A program made the position numbers and the translations under genes. Of a stretch of 64,000 nucleotides of DNA, positions 52,886 through 61,247 are shown piece by piece. The notes beneath the pieces are model-generated. The model did no database searches. It was given only the letters and a program-made list of their open reading frames with translations, and was not told the origin of the DNA. The DNA is from Pontibacillus litoralis JSM 072002 (GTDB lineage Bacteria; Bacillota; Bacilli; Bacillales; BH030062): NCBI RefSeq assembly GCF_000775615.1, contig NZ_AVPG01000018.1, forward strand, positions 1 through 64,000. The letters are read 5' to 3'. Positions within the stretch are counted from its first letter, which is position 1, and each line of letters begins with the position of its first letter.

Positions 52886-54061
52886 TTAATTTTTTTCATC
52901 CTCGCAAAAATTATTTTTGAATAAACTATCTTTTTCTCCAAGTATTTCGTCACTTTTATCTACTAAAGGATCAATCCAGTCCGCTTTAGCCTTTGCCCAT
53001 TTTAACCATTCAATTAAGTTTTCATTTTGATCACCCTTTGCTATATCAAACTCTACAGCATACGCAAACCTTCTTATGCGGTCGGCCTTTTCCCAATCAA
53101 TAGCATATTGATTCAATAACTCAACCTTCTTTAATTCTTCTTCCTTTTTCATCTGTATCTCTTCTTGAATAATTTTCTCTTCTAACCGCCGCTTTCTTTC
53201 TATCTCATGCTCTTCTCTTATACTTTTTTTTACATGAATTGCTTCCATAATCCATATTACAATTTCTCCTATCTGCTCCTCGATCTTTTTTGTTTCAGTA
53301 TCATTCCAGTTTTTTCGTTTTGCATGGTGAAAATCAATCCCAAGATGAAGTTTCCCAGTTCTTTTATAGTCATAAGTCGGAATAGAATAGATGCTCTTAT
53401 TTAACTCTTCCTTAGTTGGTTTATGATCAAATCCTCTTTGTTTTTCTCTAATAAATATGGGGACACTATCCGAATTTAGCCGCACATGTAATTCGTTATG
53501 CTTATAGTAACCATGATACTCAGGAGGACCTATTTCAATAGTATATCCTAAAAACTCCAATGCTCTGAAGAGGGTATTGTAGATGCGGTATGCACGTTCT
53601 TTTTGTTCACTGGAAACATTTATGTCAATAATTTTACCCGTGCGAGGCCTTGTATCTTCATCTTTATACCGGTAATATTGTTTTGATTCTTTTATTAAAT
53701 CATGGGGCTTGGTTAGTTTATCTGGGACAGTTAATGAGAAACAGTATTTTTTAACTCTTTGACGCTCATTTTCTGATAGAAATAAAAGGTTATCATCCAT
53801 TTTCCGACTGATCGAATCACTAGAGTCAGCGTGAACCACGATCTTGCTCGGACCATCATATTTAGGTAATGGAGGAATATTAACTTTATGACCTGATTTG
53901 ACTTTTACCCAATGGCCAGCTTTTGGTAGAGGAATATTCATTTTTAAACATTGTTTGCGTAGTGCAACATCTGACACGCCATAACGTTTGGATAGAGTTG
54001 TCATCGGGATTTCCCATACCTCTTTATATAACTTCTCACGCTCATAGATTCTTGGCTCCAT
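52886..54061 (-). CDS. Cargo protein with N-terminal helix-turn-helix and C-terminal coiled coil
   Basis: A 391-residue protein. The N-terminal LYKEVWEIPMTTLSKRYGVS and VSDVALRKQCLKMNIPLPKAGHWVK form a helix-turn-helix found in many uncharacterised proteins of mobile elements. A central beta region follows, and a long coiled coil (REEHEIERKRRLEEKIIQEE, about residues 290-325) lies before the end. GGAGG is seven bases before ATG 54061, shorter than the 54088 frame. It is followed closely by the SEC-C gene. I do not know its function; a DNA-binding scaffold or sensor fits. Confidence 0.65.
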   Translation of the reverse strand: MEPRIYEREKLYKEVWEIPMTTLSKRYGVSDVALRKQCLKMNIPLPKAGHWVKVKSGHKVNIPPLPKYDGPSKIVVHADSSDSISRKMDDNLLFLSENERQRVKKYCFSLTVPDKLTKPHDLIKESKQYYRYKDEDTRPRTGKIIDINVSSEQKERAYRIYNTLFRALEFLGYTIEIGPPEYHGYYKHNELHVRLNSDSVPIFIREKQRGFDHKPTKEELNKSIYSIPTYDYKRTGKLHLGIDFHHAKRKNWNDTETKKIEEQIGEIVIWIMEAIHVKKSIREEHEIERKRRLEEKIIQEEIQMKKEEELKKVELLNQYAIDWEKADRIRRFAYAVEFDIAKGDQNENLIEWLKWAKAKADWIDPLVDKSDEILGEKDSLFKNNFCEDEKN

Positions 54062-54099
54062 TAATAAACCTCCAACCATAAATTCCATTTGTATAACAA

Positions 54100-54753
54100 T
54101 TAATGAATTTTCCTACCATAATTCATTGTATTTTCTTTAATCGACTCCTCAATGAACAGCTCCTGAACAATTTCTGATATCTGCATAATCTTTTTTGGTC
54201 TCGTATTTAAAAATAAATTTGCAAACCCGTTAACAACTGGATTAACTGAGACAAGAACTACTGTAATAATGATTAGAAGCTCTACAAGAAATATAACACT
54301 ACCAGGATCTCCTTTGGCCATTAAACCAACATTAGTAACAATAGCTGTTAAAATCATAGCTAGATAAGGAGTTAGATTATATTTAACTGTTTCTTTATCT
54401 CCTTTACTCTTTAGTAATAATGAAATTTCCTTATATTGTATTGAGTTATTTAGACCCAGTTTACTCGTTAAATATCTTTTTATATACCCTTTGTGTTCTT
54501 TCCTCTTAATCTCTATATTTTTTATAAGTATCTTATCTACTTTTCTATTTGTCTTGATTAACAAAAATATTAGAATAAATGCCAGTAAAAAATTCCACAT
54601 TATGATGTGAACTGACAAAAAGTATAAAGTAAATCCTAAAGCAAATATAAGTCCAAAAAACTGAAATGTCGTCCATACACCTATTACTTGATATCCCTTT
54701 TTGGATTTCTTATCTTCAAACGAAAAAAAGTCTCTAATAAATCTATCTATCAT
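54100..54753 (-). CDS. Cargo membrane protein, unknown
   Basis: A 217-residue protein with four hydrophobic segments (two near residues 25-65, two near 125-175), separated by a basic loop. No family recognised. It stands 38 bases before the HTH gene. Such small multi-helix proteins are common membrane effectors or accessory proteins of defence islands, but there is no direct evidence here. Confidence 0.55.
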   Translation of the reverse strand: MIDRFIRDFFSFEDKKSKKGYQVIGVWTTFQFFGLIFALGFTLYFLSVHIIMWNFLLAFILIFLLIKTNRKVDKILIKNIEIKRKEHKGYIKRYLTSKLGLNNSIQYKEISLLLKSKGDKETVKYNLTPYLAMILTAIVTNVGLMAKGDPGSVIFLVELLIIITVVLVSVNPVVNGFANLFLNTRPKKIMQISEIVQELFIEESIKENTMNYGRKIH

Positions 54754-54780
54754 TTCCTATTCTCCCAACTGTAGATATTT

Positions 54781-54810
54781 AAAAAAAGACTTCCTTAGAA
54801 TAGGAAGTCC
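54781..54810 (-). terminator. Terminator of the gene at 54833
   Basis: GGACTTCC and GGAAGTC pair on the minus strand around TATTCTAA and are followed by seven T. It ends the 54833 gene, so the genes downstream need another promoter or read-through. Confidence 0.82.
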
Positions 54811-54832
54811 AAACGTTATGGGTTTTATTTAT

Positions 54833-55486
54833 CTAATAACGATAATGAACAGTAAACAATGGATCCTTTTGATAAGCGAAAGATACAATCTGGCGATTCA
54901 CATTCGGTATAGCAGAAATACTTTCACTTATTTCTCTATTATTCTCATCAATACCCTTTGTTAATTTGGGGTCAACTTTTGCCGCAATCGGTGTCATAAC
55001 TGTGATTTGTACCCTACCGCCATTTGGTGCTACAGCCAATCCATCAAATGGTACCAGTATTTTCAATTCGTAATCGGAAGAATCACCAACTGGGTAAATC
55101 TTATAATCATATGACAGTAGATAAGTGTTTGGTGAATTTGAAATAGGAGTTAAGGTTGTCTTTTCCATTACTGCTCTTAGAAGAAAACGAGCAGAATCTT
55201 CGATAACACCCTCCAAATTTGACTCCTCAGATTGTTTCTTAATATCCTCAGTTCCTTGCAAAATTGTAGATGCTTTCTTAGGGTTCATATCTACTCCTGC
55301 AATTTTAAAGAAACTCAATACTTCAGGTGGTACAGAACTACCATTAGGAACATACCATGTTTCCTCAGCCGGAAGTGGCTCGTCCATACATAATAGTGTT
55401 TCAACGTGAACAGTATCAAAAGCATTTCCGTTATAACGAGAAGTACCATTGATAACAACATTTACATCTTGTAATCTAATATTCAA
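54833..55486 (-). CDS. Cargo protein, beta-rich, unknown
   Basis: A 217-residue protein with no family I recognise. The frame extends to GTG 55495, but GAGGTG is six bases before TTG 55486, giving a start MNIRLQDVNVVING. The sequence is mainly short beta strands in a repeated layout (FKIAGVDMN, YKIYPVGDSS, LKILVPFDG). No signal peptide or catalytic motif is seen. It is divergent from the XRE gene, and its leader holds a hairpin and palindromic operators. Confidence 0.6.
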   Translation of the reverse strand: MNIRLQDVNVVINGTSRYNGNAFDTVHVETLLCMDEPLPAEETWYVPNGSSVPPEVLSFFKIAGVDMNPKKASTILQGTEDIKKQSEESNLEGVIEDSARFLLRAVMEKTTLTPISNSPNTYLLSYDYKIYPVGDSSDYELKILVPFDGLAVAPNGGRVQITVMTPIAAKVDPKLTKGIDENNREISESISAIPNVNRQIVSFAYQKDPLFTVHYRY

Positions 55487-55574
55487 TATAAGCACCTCAC
55501 TATAAAATTTGTGATTTGCTGGCTTTTTATGTTATATTTATTTCACCAATAGTAAAACCAGCAATACTTTTTGA

Positions 55575-55600
55575 AAATGCGGCTGCAACCGCATTTTTTT
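55575..55600. terminator. Hairpin in the leader of the 54833 gene
   Basis: ATGCGG and CCGCAT pair with a short loop; seven T follow on the plus strand and A-rich sequence on the minus strand. On the minus strand it stands in the 5' leader about 90 bases before the start, where it may affect the mRNA. Confidence 0.55.
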
Positions 55601-55613
55601 ATTACAAACACCC

Positions 55614-55692
55614 ATAACGTTTGTTATAAAAAATATAACATTCGTTATATTTGTTGTCAACTAAAAAGAACATATGTTATTTTATTTATAAC
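55614..55692. promoter_or_regulatory. Three palindromic operator-like sites in the divergent promoter
   Basis: ATAAC-N4-GTTAT at 55614-55627, ATATAAC-N4-GTTATAT at 55633-55650 and GTTAT-N7-ATAAC at 55676-55692. They lie between the XRE gene and its divergent neighbour and share the half-site ATAAC. XRE regulators normally bind such repeats, so autoregulation is expected. Confidence 0.6.
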
Positions 55693-55716
55693 GAGTGAAT
55701 AAAAGGAGAAACAATT

Positions 55717-56805
55717 ATGTCCATAAAGGAGAGAATTATAAAAAAAAGAAAAGAGCTAAACCTTAATCAAACAGAACTAGCTAAGAAAGCCGGACTTCAA
55801 GCACCTGCAATTAGTCAATATGAGTCAGGAAGTCGTAATCCATCTTACGATGCTCTAGTAAAACTCTCAAGAGCCCTTAAAGTGTCTATTGACTACCTTG
55901 TATCAGGTTCTGATCAAGAAACACAAATTTCAGATCCTAGTGTTCTAGTTCTCTTGAAAATTTTTAAAGGTTTAGAGGCAGATCAGCAAAAGAATATTTT
56001 AGACTATGTATTTTTGTCTGCTGGTACCTACAATATTTTAGATTACTACGCCAATGATCCTAAGCAGTACGCCAATTATATATATGAACAAGTTTTGGAA
56101 GCTAATTTTCCTGTAGATATATATAAAGTTCTTACAGAACTCAATTTGAAAGTTGTGCAAGGAGAAATTGAAAATCAGGCCGAAGCCATATTATTAAAAA
56201 GAAATAATACAGTAATCTTAAATAAAAACACCTCAAATGAAGCTAGAGTAAAAAGAACACTGGCTACGTTAATTGGTCACTATGTAATGCCTTGGCATAT
56301 TAAAAGTACTTACTATTATAGGAAAAAGGGGAATTCAACTACCAAAGCAGAAGACATAGAGGAAATTGAAGCTGCTTCATTTGCTACTAATTTAATAACT
56401 CCATCTGAGATATTAGAAGCTGATTTAGCTAATTTCACAAAAGGAAAAGTCAGTCTAACCAATTTAAAAAAACTTGCCGTTGAAAAATATAAAGTATCAT
56501 TAACTTCACTTTGTTACCGTCTAGTGGAATACGATAATGACCGGTTTGCGGTTATACAATCAAGCGACCTTATGACTAAACAGGTATTTACAGTGAAGAT
56601 GATGATTAAAGAAGGAAAACCTCTTCACAAAGATAGTAAAGCATATGAACTTTTAGACCAACCTAGTAATATAGAGGAATTAAAAGAAGGACATGTAAGT
56701 GCAAGTACATGGCTAGATAACTTTGAAGGTGGTCAATTATTGTATGAAAGTTCTATATATAATCCTGAATACAACGCTGTTTTAACATTGTTATCAAAGT
56801 TCTAA
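55717..56805 (+). CDS. XRE regulator with degenerate ImmA/IrrE-like domain
   Basis: A 362-residue protein. The N-terminal XRE helix-turn-helix spans residues 5-60 (LNLNQTELAKKAGLQAPAIS, QYESGSRNPSYDAL). The region from 120 on resembles ImmA/IrrE peptidases fused to regulators: RTLATLIGHYVMPW aligns with the HExxH helix (AHELGHYLL) and AASFATNLITPSEIL with the helix that follows (NRFAAELLMP), but HE is replaced by TL, so only one histidine remains. The zinc peptidase is therefore probably inactive and the domain is used for sensing. AAAAGGAG precedes ATG. It faces the 54833 gene with palindromic sites between. Confidence 0.8.
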   Translation: MSIKERIIKKRKELNLNQTELAKKAGLQAPAISQYESGSRNPSYDALVKLSRALKVSIDYLVSGSDQETQISDPSVLVLLKIFKGLEADQQKNILDYVFLSAGTYNILDYYANDPKQYANYIYEQVLEANFPVDIYKVLTELNLKVVQGEIENQAEAILLKRNNTVILNKNTSNEARVKRTLATLIGHYVMPWHIKSTYYYRKKGNSTTKAEDIEEIEAASFATNLITPSEILEADLANFTKGKVSLTNLKKLAVEKYKVSLTSLCYRLVEYDNDRFAVIQSSDLMTKQVFTVKMMIKEGKPLHKDSKAYELLDQPSNIEELKEGHVSASTWLDNFEGGQLLYESSIYNPEYNAVLTLLSKF

Positions 56806-56809
56806 ATAG

Positions 56810-56938
56810 TTTTACAGAGAAGGCATCCAACCTATAGATGATGTAGTTTTAGTTCTATTTTGTGAAGAAGATACAAAATACAACAAATTAACAGGAAGAC
56901 ATTTAGTACCAATAAACAAAATTTCTCAAATAACTTAA
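56810..56938 (+). pseudogene. Short coding-like remnant between XRE and GTPase genes
   Basis: After a TAG at 56807 a frame runs to TAA at 56936-56938 and yields VVLVLFCEEDTKYNKLTGRH and further residues of natural composition. No ATG or GTG with a ribosome binding site is present. It looks like the C-terminal piece of a lost gene. Low certainty. Confidence 0.3.
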
Positions 56939-57009
56939 ACCGCTTCAATAAGTGCTTAAATAAGTATATAATTTTTTTAACTACTATTTTGATACTTAGG
57001 AGAATATCT

Positions 57010-58131
57010 ATGGAAAATACAACTAACAATAAGAAGGATTTTTCGTTCGAGGATATATTAGAAGAATTAGAATCTGATTTTAAAAAGATGGTAAAACCCA
57101 ATATTATGATTGCTGGAAAAACAGGTGTAGGTAAGAGTACACTAATAAACTCAATTTTTAGAGAGAATATGGTTGAAACAGGTACTGGCAAGCCAGTTAC
57201 ACAACATTTAAAAAGGATCTCTAAAGATTCCGTTCCAGTAAACCTTTTCGATACCAAAGGCCTTGAACTTGAGGATATAGCAAGAGAAGAAGTACGAAAT
57301 GAATTATTGGGAGAAATTGAAAGCAGAGAAAAAAGTAATGATGTTAGCGAACATATCCATTTGATGTGGTACTGCATATCGTACGAATCCGGTCGAATTG
57401 AAAAGGAAGAAATTGAATGGATTGAGCTTTTTTCAAAAAAAATGCCTGTCATCCTTGTGTTAACACAATGCATAAGCGATGATGAAACATTTTCAAAGGA
57501 TATTGATAACTTAAATCTCCCTGTTGTAAACACAGTAAAACTATTAGCTTCACCTAAAAAAATAATGGGTAACTTTGAAGTTCCTCCTTATGGTTTAAGT
57601 ACCCTAGTCCAGTTGACTTTTCAAGTACTTCCAGAAGCAACAAAAAAGGCCTTTGTAAATGCCCAGAAAACAGATATTAAACTGAAGGTAGAACAGGCAA
57701 AGAAATGGTCACTTGGGTTTATAGCAAGTTCATTTGGAGTAGGATTTACTCCAATCCCTTTTTCTGATGCTGTGGCATTAGCTGGAATACAAATTACTTT
57801 AATTACAAAGATAACGAATATTTTTGGCTTCCCACATTCAAGGGCATTTATGCAAACTATCATTTCTGCGATTGCTGGATCTGGAACAGCTTCTCTTGTT
57901 GGCAGAGCAATCGTTGGAAATATACTTAAATTTATTCCTGGAGTCGGTACATTTACTGGTGGATTAATAAATGGAACTGTTGCTTCAACAATTACTACAA
58001 GTCTCGCATTCGCTTATATTAAAGTATGTGAAAAATTGAGTACTGTTGAAGATTTAGAAGATCTTTCCCATGAAGATATTGCCAAGATGGTTAAAGAAGA
58101 ATTTGAAAAAGAATTAAAAAAGAAAAAATAA
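57010..58131 (+). CDS. GTPase with hydrophobic C-terminal region (Era/dynamin-like, DUF697-type)
   Basis: A 373-residue GTP-binding protein. G1 is AGKTGVGKSTLINS near residue 37, G3 is NLFDTKGLELE, and VILVLTQC marks the end of the G domain. The C-terminal half has hydrophobic and glycine-rich segments (FIASSFGVGFTPIPFSDAVA, IISAIAGSGTASLVGRAIVG, FIPGVGTFTGGLINGTVAST) like DUF697 proteins, which may insert into membranes. AGGAG lies eight bases before ATG 57010; the extended start at 56989 lacks one. Cargo next to tnsD. A role in membrane remodelling or phage response is possible but inferred. Confidence 0.75.
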   Translation: MENTTNNKKDFSFEDILEELESDFKKMVKPNIMIAGKTGVGKSTLINSIFRENMVETGTGKPVTQHLKRISKDSVPVNLFDTKGLELEDIAREEVRNELLGEIESREKSNDVSEHIHLMWYCISYESGRIEKEEIEWIELFSKKMPVILVLTQCISDDETFSKDIDNLNLPVVNTVKLLASPKKIMGNFEVPPYGLSTLVQLTFQVLPEATKKAFVNAQKTDIKLKVEQAKKWSLGFIASSFGVGFTPIPFSDAVALAGIQITLITKITNIFGFPHSRAFMQTIISAIAGSGTASLVGRAIVGNILKFIPGVGTFTGGLINGTVASTITTSLAFAYIKVCEKLSTVEDLEDLSHEDIAKMVKEEFEKELKKKK

Positions 58132-58168
58132 TTAAATAAGTAGGGGATAATATCATTCTCCCTACCTT

Positions 58169-58204
58169 AAAAGGTATCTACTATGGGTTAGATACCTTTT
58201 TCAC
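58169..58204 (+). terminator. Terminator of the GTPase gene
   Basis: AAAAGGTATCTA and TAGATACCTTTT pair around an eight-base loop, then T-rich sequence. A second, weaker hairpin (GTAGGG and CCCTAC) lies just before it. Confidence 0.85.
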
Positions 58205-58239
58205 TGTTTTAGTTTTTAATAGTAAAATTATATTTTATT

Positions 58240-59760
58240 TTAATTACCGAGTTCATATAAGGTTTTTATAATTAACTTCCTGAATATTCCTTTTCCGCCA
58301 CCAAACCCAGCATACAATTGAATCTTGTATGCTGTCAGTGTTTCACCTTTAGCCATCATCTCCTTAATTGCCCACTTAATCTTACGAATACGAAAGGAAT
58401 CTATATCTTCGCTTACTTCTTGTATATACTGATTAGTTCTTATTAACTTAGGATTTCTAATCCATTTACCAATACCGATTTCTTTTCTGATGCTTTCTGT
58501 AGTTATTCGAATTGGTTTCCCTTGTTTTATTAATAACTTTTCTACGGCTCCTGTAGCAAGCCTCAAACACTCTTCATCTCTCTTTTTCCAATCAATCGTG
58601 CCAGTTTTTTCTTTTCCCAATTGAGCCTTTGGTGTTACATTGTCATACCACTCCCAATCATATCTACAGATCCATGTATGTAGCCCTTTCCCTTTATCTT
58701 TTAACTGACTTCTATTTGCACCAGGATTTTCTGCAATTAATCGCAACCAACTTTCCCTTCTCTGACCAATGTCAAAACTCGGATTATATTTGTCTGAATT
58801 AGACTTTTTCCCAATAACCCTTTGTTCTTGAAAAAGTTTATCTGCATTAACACCCAAAAACTGTAAGAACAATAAATGTCTCAAGGGACTCCTATTTTTT
58901 TGGTTATTTCGTATAAACAATCGAAGCCAATTAGTCGGACTATCCGGGTCAAGACCGCTCTGCATCATCTCCAAATACTGTGGAGGATAGTAATGCAGGA
59001 ATCGTTCTTGAACATCTTTCATATACAAATTTCCATTCTTTGAAGCTAGCCCTTTTTCTCTTAGCCTATCAATGTAATAATTAATTATATAGTTTAACTC
59101 TTTTCTTGGAAGGTTCTTATTCAATAAGGACTCCGCAGTATGGATATACTGGAGATTTAATTGTTTAATAGTGTCTGAGTAATCATCTGCTACTATATTT
59201 TCATTACAAACCTGTTCATCTGCACATATAAATTCAAGACCGCTTCCAGTACTTAAAACAGGACTCTCTTTTAAAAGGATATGGTGTTTTGAACAGTAAT
59301 AGGCACCTATTATCTGATGATTGATACGCCAATAACTCTCGCCCAATGTATTCATATCTTCCTTAAAACATACCGGACAATACTTTAAATAACTCGGTTT
59401 TCGTACTTTACTTCCACCAAATCCTATTAGCTTTTCAATGTTTATTTTAGATCCATTTGATCCTTTTCCCATTGTTTCATAGATAAGGTCTGTTTTCTCT
59501 TGTGAAAGAAATGATGTATAAAACGGAAATAGAGTATGTTTCTCGATAATCTCCTTAGATGTTACTTTTGAAGTTTGTGGCAAACATTTAACAAATGAAT
59601 CAATGTATTGGGGAAAATAAGAAGATGATACTAAAACGTACCTTCCGAATAAATCTTCTATTAAAGCTCTCACACTTATCATTCCGCACTTCCTCTGATA
59701 TCGTGCAATCACAGAATAAAAAAGTTCGTTTTCATACAATTCTGGTAGAAAATTAATCAT
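58240..59760 (-). CDS. tnsD: TniQ/TnsD-family target-selection protein
   Basis: A 506-residue protein, the length of Tn7 TnsD, which binds a fixed chromosomal site and brings in TnsC. The N-terminal TniQ domain begins MINFLPELYENELFYSVIAR. The zinc finger is KYCPVC (Cys128, Cys131) with YYCSKHH (Cys156, His159/160) after GESYWRINHQ. The C-terminal half is basic, with several helix-turn-helix-like parts (RIRKIKWAIKEMMAKGETLTAYKI, quoted in part), as needed for recognising DNA. Start overlaps the tnsC stop by four bases. The element has only this one TniQ protein, so it probably uses one dedicated target; which one is not visible. Confidence 0.9.
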   Translation of the reverse strand: MINFLPELYENELFYSVIARYQRKCGMISVRALIEDLFGRYVLVSSSYFPQYIDSFVKCLPQTSKVTSKEIIEKHTLFPFYTSFLSQEKTDLIYETMGKGSNGSKINIEKLIGFGGSKVRKPSYLKYCPVCFKEDMNTLGESYWRINHQIIGAYYCSKHHILLKESPVLSTGSGLEFICADEQVCNENIVADDYSDTIKQLNLQYIHTAESLLNKNLPRKELNYIINYYIDRLREKGLASKNGNLYMKDVQERFLHYYPPQYLEMMQSGLDPDSPTNWLRLFIRNNQKNRSPLRHLLFLQFLGVNADKLFQEQRVIGKKSNSDKYNPSFDIGQRRESWLRLIAENPGANRSQLKDKGKGLHTWICRYDWEWYDNVTPKAQLGKEKTGTIDWKKRDEECLRLATGAVEKLLIKQGKPIRITTESIRKEIGIGKWIRNPKLIRTNQYIQEVSEDIDSFRIRKIKWAIKEMMAKGETLTAYKIQLYAGFGGGKGIFRKLIIKTLYELGN

Positions 59761-61247
59761 ACATCTTTCACTTCAATCCATGTTGTGACTTCCTCAATAT
59801 AATTATTTTCTAGTAGCAATTGATATGGTGATTTATCTTCTTTAGCTCCCTGCGGAAGCAAATTGCGTAAATCATCTTCCGGGTATTCTTTATACTTGGT
59901 TTTCTTCTTAGGTTTCTCTACCTTCTCAGGTGGTTCGGCATTATATTCCTTCTTCTTTCTTACTTGTTCTTCCTTTCTCACCGCTCTATTTTGCTTTATA
60001 CTCGACTCTTCTAATTCAATCTTTCTTATATCTTCATACTTTGCAATTTTATGTGGATTCCCTGAACGAATTGCATTTAACATTGGTTGAAGTAACCTAA
60101 ACTTTTCATTTGCTACTTTCTTTATTAGGCCGATGGAAAGCTCTTCTTTTCCACTTTCTATAGCACGCTGTTGTGAGTACACAAATAACTTTATCACCAA
60201 ATCCGAAATACCTTGTGTAAGCTCATATATTGTTTTACCGAATTCTTCACTATAAGGTACGAAATTTTGTGTCCATTGATATTTCCATATTGACTCTAAC
60301 AAAAGGTTAAATTCATTACCATATTGCATATTGTGATAAACGATTTCAGCGTTGCCTGTTAAACGCCTCGTCATACGCAACTCCTTTCCGAATAAATCGT
60401 ATGCACCCGGAGTTCCTATTAAGCAAAGATTAATTCCCGTATTTATTAAGTAGACAAAGAAGTTCATAATTTGTTCCGCACCACGTTTTTTTATATTCTG
60501 TGATTCATCAATAACAAGCAGACCAAGCCCTATATTGTGTGCTACCTGACTGATTAAAGGTAACATGCTATCTACAGACATATTTCTCGAAACGTATTTC
60601 TTATAATTATTTGTTCCTAGCAATTCATCAACTTTCATGAAAAATTGTAAGCACAATGCTTTTAAACTTGAATTACTGGGTGCTTCTAGCTTCAGCCACA
60701 CAAGTTGTATTTGATTAAAATGGGTCCCTTTGTATTCGTTGTGAATGATTACTTGTGGAATACTACTAAGGACTCTATTAATCGTTGTTGTTTTACCCAT
60801 GCCTGAAAAGCCAATAAATGTCCCGCATCCAGAAGTAGTCCTGAAATTTTGTCTACTATTTATTTCATAGGAACGATTGATTATTTCCTTACCAGAAGCA
60901 TTAATATATTGCTTATAATTCTTATCAAAAGGATTTCTTGCTAAATACCCTTGCATAATCAACGAATGTACCATATTCCATACTTCTATATGTACTGGAA
61001 GGGGCGTGAATAGCTGAAAAAGACGGTTTACCATATGAATGCGATAGACACTGTCAACATACCTGTCTTCTTCCTTATAGATTGGCTTTACCATGAGTTT
61101 CCTTATGATTGCTGCTTTATCCAACAACGGTGGTAATGCTTGAATTAATGGGTTTTGATTAAACTCTTCTAATGGGAATTCCTTATATTCCGCCTGAATA
61201 GCTTCCATTCCATTCGGTAGAAATATAGAATTACTCAATATCATCAT
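59757..61247 (-). CDS. tnsC: TnsC-family AAA+ transposition regulator
   Basis: A 496-residue ATPase that links target selection to the transposase and gives target immunity. Walker A is GFSGMGKT (146-153), Walker B LLVIDES (near 243-249), and sensor 1 is LCLIGTPGAYDLF. The N-terminal 140 residues hold the usual TnsC lead, and the C-terminal 80 residues are charged (KEEQVRKKKEYN, then KPKKKTKYKEYPEDDL), probably the TnsD or TnsA/B contact. It overlaps the end of tnsB by 17 bases and the start of tnsD by four, so translation is coupled. Confidence 0.92.
   Translation of the reverse strand: MMILSNSIFLPNGMEAIQAEYKEFPLEEFNQNPLIQALPPLLDKAAIIRKLMVKPIYKEEDRYVDSVYRIHMVNRLFQLFTPLPVHIEVWNMVHSLIMQGYLARNPFDKNYKQYINASGKEIINRSYEINSRQNFRTTSGCGTFIGFSGMGKTTTINRVLSSIPQVIIHNEYKGTHFNQIQLVWLKLEAPSNSSLKALCLQFFMKVDELLGTNNYKKYVSRNMSVDSMLPLISQVAHNIGLGLLVIDESQNIKKRGAEQIMNFFVYLINTGINLCLIGTPGAYDLFGKELRMTRRLTGNAEIVYHNMQYGNEFNLLLESIWKYQWTQNFVPYSEEFGKTIYELTQGISDLVIKLFVYSQQRAIESGKEELSIGLIKKVANEKFRLLQPMLNAIRSGNPHKIAKYEDIRKIELEESSIKQNRAVRKEEQVRKKKEYNAEPPEKVEKPKKKTKYKEYPEDDLRNLLPQGAKEDKSPYQLLLENNYIEEVTTWIEVKDV

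Noticed and set aside
56832-57533. Long minus-strand frame opposite the GTPase gene
   Set aside because: It is an antisense shadow of the GTPase gene, which has clear G1 and G3 motifs and a good ribosome binding site.
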